The notes under the pieces were generated by a model that saw only the letters and a list, made by a program, of their open reading frames with translations, made no database searches and was not told the DNA's origin. A program made the position numbers and the translations under genes. Below are positions 1 to 6,439 of a DNA stretch of 7,550 bases, piece after piece. Positions within the stretch are counted from its first letter, which is position 1. Each line of letters begins with the position of its first letter. The stretch spans positions 1 through 7,550 of the forward strand of contig JACQYX010000128.1 of assembly GCA_016207985.1 (NCBI GenBank). The letters are read 5' to 3'. Origin of the DNA: Ignavibacteriales bacterium (GTDB lineage: Bacteria > Bacteroidota > Ignavibacteria > UBA10030 > SZUA-254).

Positions 1-1
1 C

Positions 2-463
2 AAAGAATCGGATGAATTAGTTAACCAGAAAATAAAAAAAGCATTGAGTGTTGGGCTAACTCCGATCGTTTGCATCGGAGAAACACTTGAAGAACGTGAA
101 GCGAGAATCACAGATAAAATTATAACAACTCAAATCAAAGGAGTTCTGAAAGAATTAACCTCGTCCGAAGTTAAAAAGCTTGTTATTGCGTACGAACCGG
201 TTTGGGCAATTGGAACAGGTAAGAATGCTACCCCAGAACAAGCGAATCAGGTTCACAAACTCATCAGAAAGCTTATCGGACAAATGTATTCCTGGGCACT
301 TGCCGAGAAGATCATAATACAATATGGTGGAAGCATGAATGCCCCCAATGCTGCTTCACTACTTTCCCAATCCGATATTGATGGCGGCTTGATTGGCGGG
401 GCAAGTCTTAAATCAGACTCATTCATGGCAATTGTTCAGGCAGGAGTTGAAACGTCCCGTTAA
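2..463 (+). CDS. tpiA: Triosephosphate isomerase, C-terminal part (5' end outside window)
   Basis: Triosephosphate isomerase interconverts dihydroxyacetone phosphate and glyceraldehyde 3-phosphate in the cytoplasm, in glycolysis and gluconeogenesis. The frame is open from base 2 and gives 153 residues, against about 250 for a full enzyme, so roughly the first 100 are missing. Visible family motifs in order are TPIVCIGETLEERE, then AYEPVWAIGTGK, which holds the catalytic base Glu (fragment residue 65, codon 194-196) and the hinged lid loop, and finally YGGSMN and GLIGGASLK, which close over the substrate phosphate. The Lys and His of the active site lie in the missing part and cannot be checked. 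The TTG at 44 is internal to a conserved helix and is not the real start. A 251-bp gap follows the TAA, so the gene is probably not strictly co-transcribed with the next one. No clear GC-rich terminator follows it. Identification is secure. Confidence 0.97.
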   Translation, partial: KESDELVNQKIKKALSVGLTPIVCIGETLEEREARITDKIITTQIKGVLKELTSSEVKKLVIAYEPVWAIGTGKNATPEQANQVHKLIRKLIGQMYSWALAEKIIIQYGGSMNAPNAASLLSQSDIDGGLIGGASLKSDSFMAIVQAGVETSR

Positions 464-535
464 TATATGTCTGCTGAAATTTTGTCACAATAAGATTAAA
501 TTTCTTTAAAATCTATGTAGAATAGAAGATTTCAA

Positions 536-564
536 TTGCATTCAGCCCTCTTTTTTATTATATT
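536..564 (+). promoter_or_regulatory. Candidate promoter upstream of the GH2-like gene and smc
   Basis: A TTGCAT box at 536-541 (3 of 6 matches to TTGACA) lies 17 bp before TATATT at 559-564 (5 of 6 matches to TATAAT). This is the best sigma-70-like pair I found in the spacer; a weaker alternative is TTGTCA at 482-487 with TTTAAA at 505-510. Transcription from the first pair would give a leader of about 145 nt. In such AT-rich DNA boxes like these arise easily by chance, and Bacteroidota-type promoters have a different consensus, so this is only a suggestion. Confidence 0.25.
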
Positions 565-614
565 TAAATTGTTTTTATCGAAAAAAATCTCATTTTGTCA
601 GTATTTGAGAGAAA

Positions 615-680
615 GACCGCGGTGAACGAAGTTAATCGCTGGCGGTTGCAATAGTTCATTCACAATTGGGTAAGAGACCC
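615..680 (+). promoter_or_regulatory. Possible structured leader with two short hairpins
   Basis: GACCGC at 615-620 can pair with GCGGTT at 642-647 (five Watson-Crick pairs and one G-T pair, 21-nt loop). GGGT at 668-671 can pair with ACCC at 677-680 around the loop AAGAG. The pair lies between the candidate promoter and the TTG start at 715. Neither stem is long and neither is followed by a T-run, so they are not terminators. Any regulatory role is speculation. Confidence 0.2.
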
Positions 681-714
681 CATAGTTATTAACTTAGCAC
701 AACATACGATTAGA

Positions 715-3306
715 TTGCGGAGAATTCTCACAGCAGCGCTTTTCATTTTATTCCTTCCCGTCATTGGATTTCCTCAGCTAATCCCATCATCATCGAATAT
801 AAAATTCTTGGTTAACGGTAAACCGACGCGAACCGGTTCCGATGCAGCGATGTTCCCGGATTCACCGACACGGATGAAGATCGACCTTGCAGGTATGTGG
901 GACTATTCACTTGATGGTACATCGTGGAATAGCGTCGAAGTTCCAAGCGCCTACGATTTTATGGGAAAGGTCACGTTTCAACGGAAAGTAGAAATGAAAT
1001 CTGAGATGCTCGATAGATATACATTCCTACTTGTAGCCTATGGGATCAATTATATGAGCGAGATAGTAATTAATGGTAATTTCATAGGCAGGCATATCGG
1101 CGGATATACTTCTTTCGTTTTACCTGTTCCAAACAATACATTACAGGTTGGATCTGAGAATGTAATAAAAATTCAAGTCGATAATGAATTAACGCCACGC
1201 ACAACTATACCGCTCAGACAGCAGGTGGGACGGTGGCGAACCTATGGAGGTATTTTCCGTGATATTTATCTTCTTGCGGTTCCGAAACTCTTCGTCGAGG
1301 ATGCAAATGCAATATCCACGACCTTACCGGATGGGAAATTGATGAAGATTAACGTTCGTGCCGAAATAACCGATCATTGGTCCGGCATAAAATCTGTGAG
1401 TGGAAGTTTGCTCGGTTTCCAAGCAGAGGTGTACGATAAATTAAGTGGTGAGCTTGTGGGCAGAGGCGGGATTTCACCGATATCACCTCAAGCTAATAAA
1501 ACAATCATTACAAATTCGGAAGTCGTTTTACCATCACTAAAACTTTGGTCGCCCGAAACACCTGATCTTTACGTGATCAAGTGTCAGATTGTTCGCACAA
1601 TAGAAAAAGAGATTTCGATTATCGATGAATATAGTCATGATATTGGTATAAAAGATATTCAATTTAGAGATGGTCGCTTTTTACTCAACAACAATCCCAT
1701 TTCGCTTAAAGGGATACTCTGGCATGAAGATCACGCAACATTCGGTTCAGCTATGACATATGAAGCATTGGAGCGAGATATTGCTTCGATTAAAACCCTT
1801 GGTGCAAATCTGATTCGCTTTCTATATCCACCGCATCCTTATGTGTTGAATTTATGTGATCGGTACGGCTTATTTGTAATGGAGGAAATTCCGGTCGATG
1901 ATGTCCCACATGCGATATTCACCAAAGACTATTATCAGGAGATGGTGACAAATTATGCGAAGGAAATGGTGAATCGCGATAGGCACCATGTTTCGGTACT
2001 TGGATGGGGGATCGGAGATGAATTTGAAATGTCAGCTTCCTCATCATGCGAATATGTGAACAGTTTGAGGAATATCATTAAATCGATCGACAAACGTCTC
2101 GTCTATTTTGCAACTCGCTCGGTGAACAATCCATGTTTCGAGTATGTCGACATGATTGCTTTAAATAATTTATACACTGATCCGAAAGAATACCGTGAAA
2201 GATTGAAACCTTTTCTTGTTAAATATCCAGAAAAACCGATTATAATTGCGCGTTATGGTAAAGAAGTAGAACCAGGGAATCATAACGGATATAGTGATCC
2301 TTATTCTATGGAATCGCAAGCACGCTATGCTTTGCAATTTTACAATTCCCTAAAGGATGTTAAAATAGCCGGAAGCGTTCTTTGGTCGTTCAATGATTGG
2401 AGGATGGATAGGCCTTCACTAACAACTCGTTCACACGATCCTTATCTCAGCGCAATGGGAATAGTAAGTTATGATCGGGAAAAACGGACGGCGTTCGATG
2501 TTGTGCGTGCACTCTTTAATGAGGAAAAAGTTCAAGCGCTACCGATTGGAAATTATTCATCAAATGCACCTATAATTTATGTCGTTTCTGGATTCATTCT
2601 GCTGATTTCGTTTGCATCGATGTATAATGCGAACCGACGTTTTCGTGATGGTGTGAACCGCTCCCTTTTTCGTACCTATAACTTTTTTGCAGATGTTCGC
2701 GATCAGAGAATCATAACATATTTTCAGTCATTCTTTCTCGCAGTTGTTATCTCGATTACCTGGGCAACCGTCCTTTCGAGTATCTTGACTCATTATCGTG
2801 ATAATATTTTACTCGATAACTTACTAAGTCAATTCATGCCCGATGGAATAAAAACATGGCTGATCAGGCTCATCTGGCATCCTGCATATTTTATTTTGAT
2901 TATTTCAGGCATAATCTTACTGAAACTTATTCTACTTTCGTTTTTCGTAAAGCTGTTTTCGATGATGGTAAAATCCCGGGTATTATTTTATCATGCATTT
3001 TCTATCACGATGTGGTCGATGCTTCCCTGTATCATTCTGATACCTGTTTCGATGATAATTTTCCGTCTTATGGAAACCGAATTTTATATTCTTCCAATCT
3101 TTTTACTTATAGTGTTAATAAGCTTATGGATGCTGATGCGGTTACTAAAGGGGATATCGATTATATACGATGTGCGTGCATTGAAGGTCTATGCGTTTGG
3201 TTTCTTCATTATAATCCTTGTATGTATAGCGGTTTATGGTTATCTTGATTATACGCAGTCTACGACCGTTTATCTCAAATATTTGCTCCAGACAGCGGGT
3301 GCATGA
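715..3306 (+). CDS. Exported GH2-fold protein with C-terminal six-helix membrane domain; probable pseudo-glycosidase
   Basis: The protein has 863 residues. The TTG start at 715 is chosen because it gives a signal peptide (MRRILTAALFILFLPVIGFP); no in-frame ATG precedes it, and later ATGs would remove the signal. Residues ~54-195 look like the GH2 sugar-binding sandwich, ~196-315 the Ig-like domain and ~316-600 the TIM barrel (LKGILWHEDH, LCDRYGLFVMEEIP, VLGWGIGDE). The acid/base Glu436 is kept, but in GDE rather than the usual GNE. The expected nucleophile in the TEYG-type motif is Arg513 (IIIARYG), and the usual HYP is LYP (Leu370). Hydrolysis by the normal retaining mechanism therefore looks unlikely. 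Helices lie near 620-637, 670-692, 724-748, 763-784, 790-811 and 826-845. Arg/Lys-rich loops 638-669, 749-762 and 812-825 fit a periplasmic GH2 domain. The membrane part loosely resembles the Yip1 family. A role in binding glycan at the envelope is inference. Its stop abuts the smc start. Confidence 0.88.
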   Translation: MRRILTAALFILFLPVIGFPQLIPSSSNIKFLVNGKPTRTGSDAAMFPDSPTRMKIDLAGMWDYSLDGTSWNSVEVPSAYDFMGKVTFQRKVEMKSEMLDRYTFLLVAYGINYMSEIVINGNFIGRHIGGYTSFVLPVPNNTLQVGSENVIKIQVDNELTPRTTIPLRQQVGRWRTYGGIFRDIYLLAVPKLFVEDANAISTTLPDGKLMKINVRAEITDHWSGIKSVSGSLLGFQAEVYDKLSGELVGRGGISPISPQANKTIITNSEVVLPSLKLWSPETPDLYVIKCQIVRTIEKEISIIDEYSHDIGIKDIQFRDGRFLLNNNPISLKGILWHEDHATFGSAMTYEALERDIASIKTLGANLIRFLYPPHPYVLNLCDRYGLFVMEEIPVDDVPHAIFTKDYYQEMVTNYAKEMVNRDRHHVSVLGWGIGDEFEMSASSSCEYVNSLRNIIKSIDKRLVYFATRSVNNPCFEYVDMIALNNLYTDPKEYRERLKPFLVKYPEKPIIIARYGKEVEPGNHNGYSDPYSMESQARYALQFYNSLKDVKIAGSVLWSFNDWRMDRPSLTTRSHDPYLSAMGIVSYDREKRTAFDVVRALFNEEKVQALPIGNYSSNAPIIYVVSGFILLISFASMYNANRRFRDGVNRSLFRTYNFFADVRDQRIITYFQSFFLAVVISITWATVLSSILTHYRDNILLDNLLSQFMPDGIKTWLIRLIWHPAYFILIISGIILLKLILLSFFVKLFSMMVKSRVLFYHAFSITMWSMLPCIILIPVSMIIFRLMETEFYILPIFLLIVLISLWMLMRLLKGISIIYDVRALKVYAFGFFIIILVCIAVYGYLDYTQSTTVYLKYLLQTAGA
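2569..3250 (+). other. Six-helix membrane domain of the GH2-like protein
   Basis: Residues ~619-845 contain six hydrophobic segments of 18-25 residues. The loops after helices 1, 3 and 5 are rich in Arg and Lys (for example NANRRFRDGVNRSLFR), while those after 2, 4 and 6 are not, which fits the positive-inside rule with both the GH2 domain and the C-terminus outside the cytoplasm. The segment SFFVKLFSMMVKSR followed by SITMWSMLPCIILIP recalls the core of Yip1-type domains, but I would not assign the family without a profile search. Ordinary GH2 enzymes do not carry such a domain. Confidence 0.6.
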
Positions 3307-5817
3307 ATGTATCTTTCGAAAATTGAAATAATAGGTTTTAAATCGTTCGCACAGCGGATTAATATAAATTTTGACTCCGGAGTGACGGCAATTGTGGGAC
3401 CAAACGGCTGCGGGAAAACAAATATCGTAGATGCGATCCGGTGGGCACTTGGCGAACAGCGGTACAGTACTCTTCGCAGCGATAAGATGGAAGATGGTAT
3501 TTTTAACGGTACCAAAAGCCGTAAACCGCTCGGACTTGCCGAAGTCTCTTTGACAATCGAAAATACGAAAGAGATTCTTCCAACCGATTATTCCGAAGTA
3601 ACTATCACTCGCCGCGTCTTTCGTTCGGGGGATAGTGAATATTTACTCAACAAAGTTCCATGTCGTTTGAAGGATATTGTAGATCTCTTCATGGATACCG
3701 GCATGGGGAGCGATGCTTATTCTGTAATCGAGCTGAAGATGGTGGAAACAATTCTTTCGGATAAAACTGATGAGCGCCGAAGATTGTTCGAGGAAGCAGC
3801 CGGCGTAACGAAGTATAAATTCCGCCGCAAGGCAGCTATCCGAAAATTGGAGGATGTTCAACAGGATTTAGCCCGCGTGAATGATATTGTTAAAGAGATT
3901 CAGAAAACCGTCAATTCACTTGAACGACAGGCGAAAAAAGCGGAACAGTATAACGAGGTCTCAGGACGGTTGAAAGCACTTGAGATCGATTTACTTGAAA
4001 GAGAATACGCATACCTCCATGTGAAATTGAAACCGCTCGAGGAAAAATATGTAATCGCATCGACTGATAAAGCAAAAATTGATGAAATCCTTCACGATCA
4101 GGAAGAGGAAATAGATCGGCTTCGAGTCGACCTGAGTGAAATTGAGAATCAATTAAGCGAGGCACAGCGATCTGTTGCAATAAAGTTCAATGAAATCCAT
4201 CATATCGAAGAAAAAATTCTTGTCGCACAAGAGCGCCGCAATTCTCTCAAAGGAAACATTGCACGGTATGAGCAGGAGAAATCCGATCTGTTTTATCAAC
4301 AGGAAGCTTTAAAGACAGAAAGACAATCGTTGATCGATCGACAGCAAAAGAGTATTCTTGAGCTCGATGCCGCTGAAAAAGTGTTTATCCAAGAAAAAGA
4401 AGAGTACCATCAACTGACCAAGCAGGTAGATGTAAAGCAAGCTGAGGTAGTCAATCTCAAAGATAAAGTTTTAACTTTAGCACACCAAATCGTTGAGAAG
4501 CGCGGTGAGCAGGAGAGAGTCAAAGCCCGTATCGATAATTTAAACGGACGGATCGAGCGTTCGGGAGAAGACTTAAAAAAGGAAATTGAGACACTTCGCA
4601 AACGCGGTGTTGAACTTTCGCACGAAATCGACCGAAAGTTATCGAAAATCGAATTTCTCCAACGGATGCTTGAAGGACATGAAGGATTTTCCGCAGGAAC
4701 CAAGTATCTCCTGAATAACGAGGTATGGAAGAAAAAGAATTTAATAACCGTTGCCGATATTGTTCACTCTGATGAAAAATATCGTGCCGCAATTGAAACA
4801 GCTTTAGCGGAAATGGCGCATGTACTCGTTGTCGAAAATATCCAAGATGGATATGCCGCCATAGAAGAATTGAAGAGTCTTGATATAGGAAAAACGAGTT
4901 TCATTTGCTTGCAGTGGGTGCCAAAGGTTTTTCACCTTGGAAGGAAGGAAAAGAGTTTTCCTATCACCTGGGCGGCGGATGTGGTCCAGTGCGATCCGAG
5001 ATATCGACCGCTTATCAATTTCCTGCTCGATGGTGTTGTAGTCGTCGAATCGATAAGTAGCGCAAAAGAAGTTCTCTTGACATTAATTGGTGCTCGCTGT
5101 GTTACGCTCGACGGTCAAATTGTTTCGAGCTCCGGTATTTTACGTGGAGGTAGTCAAAAGACTGATGAAGGCGGTCTATTAAACAAGAAGTCTCAAATCG
5201 CTACACTTGAAAAGGAAATTGAAAGCCTCAGAACTGAGATGTCGAAGATTTCATCGGAACATCAAGCGGCACAACAAAAACTGGATAAGCTGGGACTCGA
5301 TGCCGACCGTAAAGCTGTAAAGGTGATAGAGAAGGAGACAACAACCATTGAAATGCGGATCGCTCAGTTAGAATTCGAGAAGAAACGTGCAAACGATGGT
5401 ATTGGTCGGAATACGGTTGAGATTAAGACGCTTCGCGAAGAGATTAAAGAATTACAGCAACACTTTGAGAGTCTTGGAGAGGAGTTTAAAAAACTCGAAG
5501 AGAAGAAACTTGTGAGTGAAGCCGACGCTAATACGTCTATTCATGAGCTTGAAACGTTGGAAGCACAATGGAACGATAAAACAAAAATAGTAAATGAGCT
5601 TGAGATAAAAGTTGTAACCGCGCAGGGTGATTTACGCAACCTTGAACGTGATCTGGCACGGACCGATGCACGCCAAAGCGAGATCGATGTTACTATTGAC
5701 CGCCGCCAGGAAGCAATTGCCCGTGCGCACGATGAGATAAATCGCCTCACCACCGATATTTCGGAGCGATTAACTTCGCCGCGTTTGATGAGTTCAATAC
5801 AGAAAGCGAGAGACTAA
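3307..5817 (+). CDS. smc: SMC chromosome-organising ATPase, N-terminal fragment (frame ends early in second coil)
   Basis: SMC dimers with ScpA and ScpB load on DNA and use ATP to fold and separate chromosomes. This frame has 836 residues; family members are usually 1,150-1,200. The N-terminal head carries Walker A GPNGCGKT (31-38, Lys37) and the segment YSVIELKMVETIL, where Leu143 stands at the usual Q-loop Gln; from memory Bacteroidota-like SMCs share this. A heptad-rich coil runs ~165-457, the hinge ~460-618 (FSAGTKYLL to GILRGGS), and the returning coil from ~620. After about residue 817 (codon 5755) the frame loses coiled-coil character (ERLTSPRLMSSIQKARD) and stops at 5817. The C-terminal head is in another frame just downstream, so this half cannot form a working ATPase alone. 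ATG 3307 directly follows the TGA of the previous gene, with no good Shine-Dalgarno site, suggesting translational coupling. SMC identity is certain; whether the break is real is not. Confidence 0.95.
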   Translation: MYLSKIEIIGFKSFAQRININFDSGVTAIVGPNGCGKTNIVDAIRWALGEQRYSTLRSDKMEDGIFNGTKSRKPLGLAEVSLTIENTKEILPTDYSEVTITRRVFRSGDSEYLLNKVPCRLKDIVDLFMDTGMGSDAYSVIELKMVETILSDKTDERRRLFEEAAGVTKYKFRRKAAIRKLEDVQQDLARVNDIVKEIQKTVNSLERQAKKAEQYNEVSGRLKALEIDLLEREYAYLHVKLKPLEEKYVIASTDKAKIDEILHDQEEEIDRLRVDLSEIENQLSEAQRSVAIKFNEIHHIEEKILVAQERRNSLKGNIARYEQEKSDLFYQQEALKTERQSLIDRQQKSILELDAAEKVFIQEKEEYHQLTKQVDVKQAEVVNLKDKVLTLAHQIVEKRGEQERVKARIDNLNGRIERSGEDLKKEIETLRKRGVELSHEIDRKLSKIEFLQRMLEGHEGFSAGTKYLLNNEVWKKKNLITVADIVHSDEKYRAAIETALAEMAHVLVVENIQDGYAAIEELKSLDIGKTSFICLQWVPKVFHLGRKEKSFPITWAADVVQCDPRYRPLINFLLDGVVVVESISSAKEVLLTLIGARCVTLDGQIVSSSGILRGGSQKTDEGGLLNKKSQIATLEKEIESLRTEMSKISSEHQAAQQKLDKLGLDADRKAVKVIEKETTTIEMRIAQLEFEKKRANDGIGRNTVEIKTLREEIKELQQHFESLGEEFKKLEEKKLVSEADANTSIHELETLEAQWNDKTKIVNELEIKVVTAQGDLRNLERDLARTDARQSEIDVTIDRRQEAIARAHDEINRLTTDISERLTSPRLMSSIQKARD
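5752..5765 (+). other. smc: Breakpoint of deletion/frameshift inside smc
   Basis: Coiled-coil sequence in the first frame (EINRLTTDI) ends at about 5760, and conserved post-coil sequence in the other frame (FGAINF) begins at about 5760-5763. Nothing resembling the missing coil lies between. The returning coil is about 198 residues before the break, against about 290 for the outgoing coil, whereas antiparallel partners should match. I estimate roughly 80-150 residues lost, in a number of bases not divisible by three. No slippery heptamer is present at the junction. Confidence 0.8.
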
Positions 5818-5822
5818 ATTTC

Positions 5823-6392
5823 TTGACCCAGCAGAGGGACGACCTGATAGAAGCGGAGAAGACGCTCCTGCATACCATAGAGGAAATAAATAACACCGCA
5901 CAAAGGAAATTTTTAGAAACGTTCGCAAAGATTAGAACCAATTTCATTGTGACTTTTAAAGAATTATTTATGGAGGGTGACGAATGCGACTTGAAATTAG
6001 AAGAGGGTGTTGATCCACTCGAAGCGACCATCGAGATTATCGCAAAGCCGAGAGGTAAACGCCCGACTTCAATCGATCTCCTCTCGGGGGGCGAAAAAAC
6101 TTTAACGGCAATCGCTCTACTCTTTGCTATATATCTCGTAAAACCCAGTCCATTTTGCATTTTAGATGAAGTCGATGCGCCTCTGGACGATTCTAACATC
6201 GATAGATATACTCGGATTTTAAAGAAATTTTCAGATAATACACAATTTATTGTAGTAACCCATAACAAGAGGACCATGGAGGCGGCTCAGGCACTGTATG
6301 GTGTCACGATGGAAGAAGAAGGGATCTCAAAAATTGTGACTGTTCGCTTCAACGAAGAGGCTCGGGTTCGATCTGCAACGGTTACGAATTAA
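5823..6392 (+). CDS. smc: SMC, C-terminal head fragment in a shifted frame
   Basis: This 189-residue frame (from TTG 5823) encodes the second half of the SMC ATPase head: signature LSGGEK (residues 87-92), Walker B FCILDEVDAPLDD (Asp115, Glu116) and the H-loop VVTHNKRT (His147). All key residues are intact. SMC-like sequence extends upstream of the TTG in the same frame: from about 5763 it reads GAINFAAFDEFN and then ESERLNFLTQQRDDL, the conserved segment where the returning coil enters the head. The frame is open back to 5736. The TTG is therefore only a formal start, with no Shine-Dalgarno site, five bases after the TAA of the first fragment. Reinitiation could make a separate polypeptide, but the simplest reading is one smc gene interrupted by a deletion that changes frame. 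A 47-bp gap precedes the phosphatase gene. Confidence 0.9.
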   Translation: MTQQRDDLIEAEKTLLHTIEEINNTAQRKFLETFAKIRTNFIVTFKELFMEGDECDLKLEEGVDPLEATIEIIAKPRGKRPTSIDLLSGGEKTLTAIALLFAIYLVKPSPFCILDEVDAPLDDSNIDRYTRILKKFSDNTQFIVVTHNKRTMEAAQALYGVTMEEEGISKIVTVRFNEEARVRSATVTN

Positions 6393-6439
6393 ACAGCGAA
6401 AGATAGCTTTTCAGATTTTCAAATAGGGCAAACTTTTCG

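Larger units (their letters stand above)
464..714. other. Intergenic spacer between tpiA and the GH2-like gene
   Basis: This 251-bp stretch holds no convincing reading frame on either strand. The first half is very AT-rich and contains the candidate promoter listed separately. The second half, about 610-690, is richer in G and C and can form two short hairpins. I saw no GC hairpin followed by a T-run that would terminate tpiA, no tRNA-like fold and no recognised riboswitch consensus. Confidence 0.7.

Noticed and set aside
491..515. AT-rich imperfect hairpin after tpiA as a terminator
   Set aside because: The stem is only A-T pairs with mismatches and has no following T-run.
2856..3248. A 130-codon + strand open frame inside the GH2-like gene
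   Set aside because: It overlaps the membrane-helix region in another frame. The encoded sequence has no recognisable domain, and the host frame has clear helices with a sensible charge pattern.
5752..5825. Programmed ribosomal frameshift joining the two smc frames
   Set aside because: There is no slippery heptamer or downstream structure at the junction, and a large part of the coiled coil is missing, which frameshifting cannot restore.
5755..5825. Split intein or insertion element dividing smc
   Set aside because: The two SMC parts meet within a few bases, with no extra sequence, terminal repeats or intein motifs.
5747..6277. A 176-codon minus-strand open frame opposite the smc C-terminal part
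   Set aside because: It lies opposite the highly conserved LSGGEK and Walker B segments; its product is low-complexity and Ser-rich, as expected from an antisense shadow.
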